This document shows, one piece after another, positions 58,010-64,000 of a stretch of 64,000 bases of DNA. A program made the position numbers and the translations under genes. The notes below the pieces were generated by a model. That model searched no databases, was not told the DNA's origin, and saw nothing but the letters and a program-made list of their open reading frames with translations. This DNA is from Acetobacter aceti (GTDB taxonomy: Bacteria > Pseudomonadota > Alphaproteobacteria > Acetobacterales > Acetobacteraceae). The stretch lies in assembly GCF_002005445.1 (NCBI RefSeq), contig NZ_CP014692.1:2976501-3040500 (forward strand), written 5' to 3'. Numbering within the stretch: position 1 is the stretch's first letter; every line of letters starts with the position of its first letter.

Positions 58010-58030
58010 TTAGAGCAGATTATGCTCTAA
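58010..58030 (-). terminator. Hairpin at the IS3/prophage junction
   Basis: TTAGAGCA-gatta-TGCTCTAA is a perfect 8-bp stem with a 5-nt loop, overlapping the stop codon of the last tail gene on the minus strand. AAAGCTCTTTT follows on that strand. It could terminate the tail operon. It may be a structural mark of the recombination junction instead. Confidence 0.4.
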
Positions 58031-58224
58031 TTGTTGATTCCCCCTCCCTGACTTAAATCATAAGCCGGGAGGATGAGAGTCGTAATTCCCAAAATCCACG
58101 TATCCGTAAGGCCATTAAGGGACATAATTCTGTTTGCTTGTGTTGCATCACCCAAATATTGAGCAGCGATATGCCACAATGAAATATCACTAGCACTTAC
58201 GATTATTGTTTTTCCTGATTTCAT
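58027..58224 (-). CDS. Phage tail protein X-like (LysM-like) protein
   Basis: 65 residues. The segment ISLWHIAAQYLGDATQANRI with a following ILPAY resembles the LysM fold and the small tail protein X of P2/Mu-like phages, which joins the baseplate hub to the tube. It lies last in the minus-strand tail cluster, after the hub-like gene. Its ribosome-binding site is weak. Downstream baseplate genes (gpD, gpV, gpW, gpJ) are missing because of the IS junction. Confidence 0.65.
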   Translation of the reverse strand: MKSGKTIIVSASDISLWHIAAQYLGDATQANRIMSLNGLTDTWILGITTLILPAYDLSQGGGINN

Positions 58225-58238
58225 TTCAATTTCATGGT

Positions 58239-59132
58239 TTATGTATTGGAAAGAGAGATATTATCGGATGCTCTTGTGAGATAAGAATTGTTAAGAGATG
58301 TTGTCGCTAAAATACCGGAATGTGCGGTCGCCGCCATCAAAGCTGAGGCTCCGGAAACTAGGTTGTCTCCAGAATTAGAAGCTATAGATGATATTTCAGT
58401 ATTTGAAGCATTGAAGACAGAAGAATTTAAATCGATAGATGAGGAAAGTCCGCTCTGCAAATTTGAGAAATCCAGATTTGAACTTAAAGACGAAAGAGCA
58501 CCTGCTTGAGTGGAAAGGCCGGATAACTTGCTATTTAAGAAGGATACTTCTCCACCAGCACCAACCAAATTGGCTAAAGGAGTTATTTGTCCTGCATATG
58601 AACTCGAAAAGCTTGTGAGATAATCGACATAAGAACTGGTATCTGCAAGTATGCCTGTTGTTGTGGAGAAAGCACTTGCGATATCAGAGTTGAGTAAACC
58701 AACGAGAGAGGATACGGTCGAAGTTGAGACCGAAACAACCTGAGGAATCACTTCACAAAAAATTTTATAGGGAATAACCGTTCCGCAATTGGTGTAGGAC
58801 GCCTGAAAGGCTGTGATAACAACCTTTCGTGTAATTCCGCCGCCAGAAAAACTATAGGCGTTACCGCTGCGCGCCATGGCGTCAAGTGTTCGTGCTTTCT
58901 GAAGAGCCAGACTACCACGAAAAATACCATTCCAGGTTAAAGGCTGATCATAATATCCATTGAGGACTATGACTTTTGCACCGCCAACTTGACGAAAAAT
59001 CTCGGTTGCCTGATAACCACCCCAAAATAATTCAGAAGGTACTTCAGTATCCTGGAAAACAATGGAACCCAATGTAAAATTTTGAATACCAAGAGCCGAT
59101 TCAATTGAAGAAACAATGCCAAGAAAACTCAT
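58239..59132 (-). CDS. Phage tail/baseplate protein (DNA-circulation-like), tentative
   Basis: 297 residues. The N-terminal half has a conserved look (ELFWGGYQATEIFRQVGGAK, NGYYDQPLTWNGIF, KARTLDAMARSG, FSGGGITRKVVITAF, VIPYKIFCEV), which recalls the N-terminal domain of the Mu-type DNA circulation/baseplate proteins. The C-terminal half is low-complexity Ser/Ala/Asn-rich, a fibrous stretch. Start 59132 overlaps the previous stop as TAATG. Named with caution from position between the tape-measure slot and protein X. Confidence 0.5.
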   Translation of the reverse strand: MSFLGIVSSIESALGIQNFTLGSIVFQDTEVPSELFWGGYQATEIFRQVGGAKVIVLNGYYDQPLTWNGIFRGSLALQKARTLDAMARSGNAYSFSGGGITRKVVITAFQASYTNCGTVIPYKIFCEVIPQVVSVSTSTVSSLVGLLNSDIASAFSTTTGILADTSSYVDYLTSFSSSYAGQITPLANLVGAGGEVSFLNSKLSGLSTQAGALSSLSSNLDFSNLQSGLSSSIDLNSSVFNASNTEISSIASNSGDNLVSGASALMAATAHSGILATTSLNNSYLTRASDNISLSNT

Positions 59133-60007
59133 TAAATATGTAACCCTGGATGACTGGGAACACTTTGCACCCATGACATGAGTGCTCCCGCAGGAGGAGA
59201 ACGAAGTGATTGATTGAGTTCAGCTTCAACGAAGCTCATTATTTCATGAAAATCTATGTTTTTTTCTGAATAAATATCTTTTTCTTGTTTGTTAGAATCA
59301 AAATTATGTACATCTGTGTGAATATTTTTATTTTTTTGTAAGAAATTATTTTTATAAAAAGAATTTTTTTCGTTATAATTTCTATTTGTTATATTTTTTA
59401 ATATATTATTCTTATTTATTTCTCTTTTTATATTTCTGTATATTCTATATTGATCTTTTAAATTTTCTTTATTTAAAAATATTTTTTCATTTTTAAATAC
59501 AAAATTTTTATTTGGTTTTTTATTATTTTGAATATTATTGAAATTAAATTTTTTACCATAAATAGGCATTGGTTGAGATAGAAATTGATAATTTACTGTT
59601 TTTGATGCATGTGATCTTGTCGTATTTGTATAATAAAAATTTTTACCTAAAAAATTTATTTTATTTATATTTTTTTCGTATTTATTAGTATTATGTGATA
59701 AGAATTTTCTTGTATTTTTTAAGTTTATATTTTTTGAATTAATGATTGTATTATGTATTTTTGGTGTAGTTAAATTTTTTATATTGTTTAAATTTTGATA
59801 ATTTATGTTTCTATATTTTTTATATAAATTATTTTTAAGTAAATTTAAAATATTTTTATAATTATTAAAGTTTATTGTAAAGTTTTTTTTTAGTGTAAAT
59901 TGATTTAATTTTATATGGTTATTGTTTATAAATAAATTTTTTAAGCTCTTTTTTTTATTATATACATCTAGTCTGAAGGTTGCTCCAACCATTGTAGGCG
60001 CTCCCAT
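59132..60007 (-). CDS. Asn/Lys-rich protein in the tape-measure position
   Basis: 291 residues from ATG 60007, which has a GGGGGG site 8 nt upstream; a longer frame from 60073 is possible but overlaps the chaperone extension. Apart from short ends (MGAPTMVGATFRLDVYN and EAELNQSLRSPPAGALMSWV) the sequence is a monotony of Asn, Lys, Ile, Phe and Tyr codons in DNA that is over 80 percent A+T by eye, far more than the other phage genes. Gene order (tube, chaperone, this, hub, protein X) puts it where a tape-measure protein belongs. No membrane helix or known domain is seen. It ends TAATG with the next gene. Confidence 0.6.
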   Translation of the reverse strand: MGAPTMVGATFRLDVYNKKKSLKNLFINNNHIKLNQFTLKKNFTINFNNYKNILNLLKNNLYKKYRNINYQNLNNIKNLTTPKIHNTIINSKNINLKNTRKFLSHNTNKYEKNINKINFLGKNFYYTNTTRSHASKTVNYQFLSQPMPIYGKKFNFNNIQNNKKPNKNFVFKNEKIFLNKENLKDQYRIYRNIKREINKNNILKNITNRNYNEKNSFYKNNFLQKNKNIHTDVHNFDSNKQEKDIYSEKNIDFHEIMSFVEAELNQSLRSPPAGALMSWVQSVPSHPGLHI

Positions 60008-60153
60008 GAAAATTCCCCCCCATCCATTTGTCCGATAACCACAACAGCTGCAGCTCTTAAACGCCAGTCCCATTTCATGATTAAATCATAAGGGATATTT
60101 GCTTTTAACAGGATTATGATCATTGATAAAGATGAGGAGGATACTAGTTTTTT
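59968..60153 (-). other. -1 frameshift site and extension of the tail-assembly chaperone
   Basis: The slippery heptamer A_AAA_AAC (60147-60153 on the minus strand) sits directly before the TAG stop of the chaperone. Shifting back one base leads into an open frame of 59 codons ending at 59968, including WDWRLRAAAVVVIGQMDGG and FSWERLQWLEQPSD. It has the amphipathic, Trp-containing look of the T part of gpG-GT chaperones. It overlaps the start of the next gene by 40 nt. The ATG at 60078 in that frame has no ribosome-binding site, so a separate small gene is less likely. Confidence 0.6.
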
Positions 60154-60461
60154 ATTAGATCTATATCATTATTATCCTCTGCTTCTGTGGAAAGAAGATA
60201 ATTTTCAATGGCTTTGATCCCATCTGCACCTATGTCGTTTGCTAATGTATTGAGCATATGTTTATTTTTAGGAAACGGTACTGGTACGTTGTTTATGTAT
60301 CTAATTGAACACCATTGTTGAACTATATTCATGTAGGTATCATTTCTAGATCCTTCTGCCCCACAAATTAGAATAAGATCAAGCATTTCACTTGGAATAA
60401 TCTCTTTATAAATAAGCTCCTTCCCAGAATCGCAGATCAATTTAATCTGGTTATCTTGCAT
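60144..60461 (-). CDS. Phage tail assembly chaperone, short form
   Basis: 105 residues, acidic, no membrane helix. It begins 2 nt after the tube gene stop. The position between the tube gene and the tape-measure slot, the size and the alpha-helical character match phage tail chaperones (gpG-type), which coat the tape measure during tail assembly. The end DLIKN is encoded by the slippery sequence described separately; the long form would be 164 residues. Family membership rests mainly on context. Confidence 0.6.
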   Translation of the reverse strand: MQDNQIKLICDSGKELIYKEIIPSEMLDLILICGAEGSRNDTYMNIVQQWCSIRYINNVPVPFPKNKHMLNTLANDIGADGIKAIENYLLSTEAEDNNDIDLIKN

Positions 60462-60463
60462 TT

Positions 60464-60889
60464 TCAGATTGCCCTACGCTGACTAGCAAAAAATGTTACA
60501 GACTGGGATACAACACTTTCAGCCGTAAATTTACCAGCATTCGAAAATGCCAATGTGAGACCACTATATTCAAACTTGGAAGTGCTTCCATTACTCTCCT
60601 GAATATAACAATATAAAACGCCTGATGAAATTGTATTGGAATTCCAGAAAGCAAGCTCATCTGTATTAAATAAATCGTCCAGGGCAGAATTTCCTCTATC
60701 GATCGTAAATGATCCCCGCCAACCTGCTGGCGTATTAAACTCAACAGGAGGCTTGTTAAGAGGAGAAACTTTTTGAGCTCGAATTTCTTGATGAACACTA
60801 AAATCAGTGACATCCTGAATATCGATTCTGTTTCCATTCCATATTAGAATGATAGAGCCTTGTCGGCCAAGTGTATATGAAGTAGCCAT
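60464..60889 (-). CDS. Phage tail tube protein
   Basis: 141 residues. The order IEVxDVTDFS-type strand (RIDIQDVTDFSVHQEIRAQK), VEFNTPAGWRGSFTIDRGNS, then an extended beta-rich C-terminus (SKFEYSGLTLAFSNAGKFTA) fits a tail-tube fold of the contractile-tail type. It directly follows the sheath gene and overlaps its stop as TAATG, which is the classic sheath-tube pair. Confidence 0.75.
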   Translation of the reverse strand: MATSYTLGRQGSIILIWNGNRIDIQDVTDFSVHQEIRAQKVSPLNKPPVEFNTPAGWRGSFTIDRGNSALDDLFNTDELAFWNSNTISSGVLYCYIQESNGSTSKFEYSGLTLAFSNAGKFTAESVVSQSVTFFASQRRAI

Positions 60890-62451
60890 TAGTTGCTTGA
60901 GACCGTGACACCGGCCCCTCCAGTAATATTTACAATAAACTTTTTATTAATACCAAAATAGGTTATACTTATATCCGCTTGTAGAAATCCTAAAGAAGTC
61001 CTGGATTGCGGATTGTTTGCTGTTGAACATATGACAGAGTAGGGGGTGGTGCCTGAGCCGGTACCTATCACGCCCTGCTGTTCCAGATCCGAAAGAAAGC
61101 CGGTTAATGTAGCTTCAACATCAGTGAACAGACTAGGTGAAATAGGTTGCCCGATATAGATCCCCATTCCTCCGGCAAGAGTTTCACTAATAAAATTTGT
61201 GACTCTAGTATATTCGTCTCCGTTGTTTTGTGAATTGCTGGATATATTAATCCCAGCTCTCACCGTCCAGTAGCTTCCTCCTGGAGCTGGATTGCAAATA
61301 ACATCAATCCCATTCGTAAAAAGAGATGTTAATTCAGCTGAGGAATACGTTAAATTCTGTCCTGAACTGACAAGACCTGATTTTTGACTGCCTATAACCC
61401 CGTATATCTGCTTGTTAAGGCTTGGCAGTTGCGGAGACAGCGCACCTAAACGACCTGCCACGAAACCAGTGGGAGGGACAAGTCTGGTGAGAGAGTTCTC
61501 GCTATCGTACCAATACAGCCAATCACCCAGCATGGCCTTCAGGCTATAGCTATCTACTCCAACAGCACTGCGTTTTGCAGAAGCTGCTTCAATAGTCTCA
61601 CTGGGCGCTCCGGAGGTAATCATATAAATACCTTCTGACACACCAAATTCAGCCTGAGCAGACCATGTTGTATCATCGGTAACTCCGGCGAGAACGCCCA
61701 AGCTACATTTTTGACCTCTTAGTGAATACATGCCCGTACGAGTTACACCATCTGAGCCCAAAAGTAAGCTGGCTGTTACCCCACTATTACCATCTGTGCC
61801 GCCTGCTAATTGCGTTGTACTCATGGAAGCGGGAGAAACATCAACGGCAGTGCCTAATGTTGCATTGATTATTTCGCTCGGCCCACGAATAGATGACTGA
61901 CCATTATTTATTGCTGAAACAAAATTCTCCCAAAATGTAACATTTGTTGGTTGTTCAAGAATATTGTCAAAAATTTCTGGTAAATAATTTGGCATATTTA
62001 TTGTTATTTTCCAGCTTTTGGGTGCCGACCCAGCGGAAATATTGAAAGTGATGTTGTTGGAACTTGATCCAGTATATTTTGAATTTATTAAAACTGGATA
62101 AGTTGCGTTGTCATTTTGCGACAAGATTTCTGCAGATGCAGCCGTATCTGTGCCATCGGTAACTCTTACGCCGACGAAATTAGATGCTCCTTGTAAAATG
62201 GCTGTGGAAGCGATAGTTGCCATATCAAATGTACTATCCTGCATTGAACCAAAATAGGTGCTTCGTTCAGCTGACGTTCCAAAAACTAAAGGTGTGTTTT
62301 TTGGACCCCACGAAGCAGTGCCAACGATCCCGATAATGTCGGTTTGAGCACCGGACAACGAGGTTGTGCCACTTGTTTGAATTTGAATATAAAGATCTGG
62401 AACAGCAAGTGAACTGGTGTTCAATGTTCCCGATTGACTTATAACAGCCAT
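60889..62451 (-). CDS. Phage tail sheath protein
   Basis: 520 residues. The N-terminal part has VVGI-type segments (SLSGAQTDIIGIVGTASWGP) and the domain order typical of the Mu/phiKZ-like contractile sheath family: AERSTYFGSMQDSTFDMATI, NFVGVRVTDGTD, then the C-terminal domain with LVPPTGFVAGRLGAL, LTSLFTNGIDVICNPAPGGS and FISETLAGGMGIYIGQPISP. The sheath contracts to drive the tube. Its presence makes this a myophage or phage-tail-like particle. Confidence 0.85.
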   Translation of the reverse strand: MAVISQSGTLNTSSLAVPDLYIQIQTSGTTSLSGAQTDIIGIVGTASWGPKNTPLVFGTSAERSTYFGSMQDSTFDMATIASTAILQGASNFVGVRVTDGTDTAASAEILSQNDNATYPVLINSKYTGSSSNNITFNISAGSAPKSWKITINMPNYLPEIFDNILEQPTNVTFWENFVSAINNGQSSIRGPSEIINATLGTAVDVSPASMSTTQLAGGTDGNSGVTASLLLGSDGVTRTGMYSLRGQKCSLGVLAGVTDDTTWSAQAEFGVSEGIYMITSGAPSETIEAASAKRSAVGVDSYSLKAMLGDWLYWYDSENSLTRLVPPTGFVAGRLGALSPQLPSLNKQIYGVIGSQKSGLVSSGQNLTYSSAELTSLFTNGIDVICNPAPGGSYWTVRAGINISSNSQNNGDEYTRVTNFISETLAGGMGIYIGQPISPSLFTDVEATLTGFLSDLEQQGVIGTGSGTTPYSVICSTANNPQSRTSLGFLQADISITYFGINKKFIVNITGGAGVTVSSN

Positions 62452-62476
62452 TATTTTTTCCTATATTTTTATTTTA

Positions 62477-63346
62477 CTATAAATTTGAAGAATCTTCATA
62501 ATCTATAATACCAATTCTTGAAGTTTTATTTATATCTATGCTTGGCCACAACATGGGCGGATAGGATGCCATTGATATAATAGAAAACTCTATCGTCCAT
62601 AAAAGATCAACACGATATAAATTAGCATTTAGATTATTATCATATATCTTCCTATCTTTAAAAAATATTGCTCCACGATCAAATGTTGGATTAGATAATA
62701 AATCTGATGATAATAATGAAATTGTCACAGCGTTTTCGACATTATCTCTTTCAATAATTGATGGAGAAAATATGGAAGTACAAAAAGTTTCTTCTAATCG
62801 ACTTAACTCTTGATACATAGTTATATTTTTTCCACAAAATCCAGTTATCCTTAAATCCGACGATGATAGAGTGGATGCCGAAATTTCTATACTATCAGAA
62901 TATGTTTTTTTAATTATATTATATATATTTTCTGAAACAGTTTCGGAGCTTTGTGCGGATGTAACTATAACTGGATATGAAACTTCACCTATCACAACTC
63001 CAGCCAGTCCATTTTGCAAAGCTGACCCAATAAACTCAACTTTATAGAGAGAATCTATGACGTTATTTACAGATAATCCAAAAGAACTATTTGAATCAAT
63101 AGGTTTCCATTGTCTTCCGTAACGTGTTTTGTTTTTTGTCTGGTCTGGTTGTTGATTTACAGTTATCCAGGAAATGCCAGCTTCAGACATTAAATCCTCT
63201 GATAGTTCTACTTCCTGTGGCCATCCACGGCAAATTTTTACATCTTGATTGATAATTGATTTGAGAATACCTAGAGAATTTTGCGGATAAATATAATCAT
63301 ATATTGCCTGTGCAATCTGTTGTTCAATACCCGAAACTGTGGCCAT
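62477..63346 (-). CDS. Phage structural protein of unknown function
   Basis: 289 residues, AT-rich codon use. Starts with an alpha-helical stretch (VSGIEQQIAQAIYDYIYP) typical of tail-completion or neck proteins encoded just before the sheath. The rest is beta-rich with many Ser. It overlaps its upstream neighbour as TAATG. I do not recognise the family; its place just upstream of the sheath suggests a tail terminator/connector role. Confidence 0.5.
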   Translation of the reverse strand: MATVSGIEQQIAQAIYDYIYPQNSLGILKSIINQDVKICRGWPQEVELSEDLMSEAGISWITVNQQPDQTKNKTRYGRQWKPIDSNSSFGLSVNNVIDSLYKVEFIGSALQNGLAGVVIGEVSYPVIVTSAQSSETVSENIYNIIKKTYSDSIEISASTLSSSDLRITGFCGKNITMYQELSRLEETFCTSIFSPSIIERDNVENAVTISLLSSDLLSNPTFDRGAIFFKDRKIYDNNLNANLYRVDLLWTIEFSIISMASYPPMLWPSIDINKTSRIGIIDYEDSSNL

Positions 63347-64000
63347 TATGCTTGATCGACTTTTGCAATTAGGCGTAATCCAAAATCAGTTTCTTCCACA
63401 GTTAAAATATGATAGCAATTCTGATTAGTATCTTTGATTCTTAACCCTTGGTATAATGTAATAGTAGGAATTTTAGGCATAAATATTTCCCAAATGCCCA
63501 AAGGGAGATCCGTGCCTAAACCTGTAGGTGATCGTCCTGATGCTGACATTTCTAGCATAGATACCCGATAGTCAGACGCTAATTCAATATCATTTTTCCA
63601 CACAGGCCCGGAAGGAGATCTCAAGCCAATGGTATTATTGTCACTTGAAATGTCCGACTCATAAAATGAAATAGACTTATTTGTTTGCACTATAAGTAAA
63701 GGTTTCCAAGGTTCAAATCGAGAGACAAAGTATATGTCTGCCTGTAAATTTTCTATATTGGAATCCGTTTGTGTTTCAAGATAGTCTCCTACTTGAATGT
63801 TTGTTGTATTGATAGCGGCAAATAAAAATTTATGCCCCCATAAAAGTGGTGATATTCCAGTAAAGGATGCTGATGGATCAACAAGACATCTCAAAGTTGC
63901 GATTTTATCTGTGGATAAAGGCATTGATGAATTTTGTGGGCGCATTTGTATAACGGAAAATCCCACAATATTAGCAGCTTTTCCAAATCCATAAGCTGCT
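63346..64000 (-). CDS. Phage structural protein of unknown function (5' partial)
   Basis: The frame is open to the right window edge, so the start lies outside; codons before the GTG at 63966 (AAYGFGKAANIVGFSV) look coding. At least 218 residues are visible, with PLLWGHKFLFAA, ETQTDSNIENLQADIYFVSR and LRSPSGPVW. The pattern resembles proteins near the neck of Mu-like and Acetobacteraceae prophages, but I cannot name it. Confidence 0.55.
   Translation of the reverse strand, partial: AAYGFGKAANIVGFSVIQMRPQNSSMPLSTDKIATLRCLVDPSASFTGISPLLWGHKFLFAAINTTNIQVGDYLETQTDSNIENLQADIYFVSRFEPWKPLLIVQTNKSISFYESDISSDNNTIGLRSPSGPVWKNDIELASDYRVSMLEMSASGRSPTGLGTDLPLGIWEIFMPKIPTITLYQGLRIKDTNQNCYHILTVEETDFGLRLIAKVDQA

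Noticed and set aside
60007..60073. Longer start (60073) for the Asn/Lys-rich gene giving a Cys-rich N-terminus
   Set aside because: The extra 22 residues (with CSCC) lie opposite the protein-like -1 chaperone frame; the ATG at 60007 has a G-run ribosome-binding site, so the Cys cluster is probably not translated.
1..64000. CRISPR arrays, tRNA and rRNA genes
   Set aside because: No regularly spaced direct repeats and no tRNA or rRNA-like segment were recognised; a tRNA scan would settle it.

Overview
The window reads as chromosome of an acetic acid bacterium or close relative (Alphaproteobacteria, Acetobacteraceae). The evidence is the moderately GC-rich coding style, the his-gene order hisB-DUF2628-hisH-hisA-hisF-hisE, the AaeXAB-like efflux operon and the types of insertion sequence. 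This is inference from gene content. No rRNA or tRNA gene and no CRISPR array was recognised.

Layout. 1-9.9 kb: housekeeping and stress genes (3' end of a tyrosine/dual-specificity phosphatase, an ABC-F ATPase, UDP-galactopyranose mutase, an AI-2E family permease, a NUDIX hydrolase, an MFS transporter, a photolyase, a pirin). 9.9-11.8 kb: an AT-rich islet with one GT92-type glycosyltransferase carrying a C-terminal discoidin domain. 11.9-18.7 kb: an exported creatininase-like protein, a small membrane protein, and an operon marR-FUSC-DUF1656-HlyD-outer membrane factor (drug or aromatic acid efflux). 18.9-19.4 kb: a decayed IS5-type transposase. 19.5-27.1 kb: cupin, DUF482-type GNAT, RidA, S9 peptidase, DedA, SDR and luciferase-like oxidoreductase. 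27.2-32 kb: the histidine cluster, transcribed leftwards, with hisA fused in frame to a GNAT domain and a downstream HIT protein. 32-34.5 kb: a membrane PAS-GGDEF-EAL protein. 35.4-38.4 kb: a TonB-dependent receptor preceded by a Fur-box-like sequence. 38.4-41.5 kb: a truncated IS5/IS427-type element and two GT4 glycosyltransferases. 41.5-43.8 kb: argE and an AstE/AspA-like deacylase. 43.9-51 kb: a complete RND efflux operon (permease, adaptor, outer membrane lipoprotein), a TetR regulator with three perfect TGAACnnnGTTCA palindromes, and a YiaA/YiaB-type small membrane protein. 51.2-55.8 kb: glyA, an APC permease and a CBS-domain HlyC/CorC-type protein.

55.8-58 kb is a graveyard of nested insertion sequences (IS5, IS481, IS630 and IS3 pieces; an IS630-like element sits inside the IS3 orfB, flanked by TCA repeats). 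It abuts an AT-rich prophage segment (58-64 kb, all on the minus strand) encoding a contractile tail: sheath, tube, tail-assembly chaperone, a probable tape-measure-position protein, a hub-like protein and a LysM-like protein X. The tail genes are tightly coupled (TAATG overlaps).

The most striking observations are in this prophage. The chaperone gene ends on a perfect A_AAA_AAC slippery heptamer directly before its stop, and the -1 frame stays open for 59 more codons of protein-like sequence, as expected for the G/GT system of tailed phages. The next gene is extraordinarily AT-rich and Asn/Lys-rich. Other points of note are the GNAT-HisA fusion, the lysine-rich extension on HisE, the discoidin-tailed GT92 enzyme and the triple palindromic operator.
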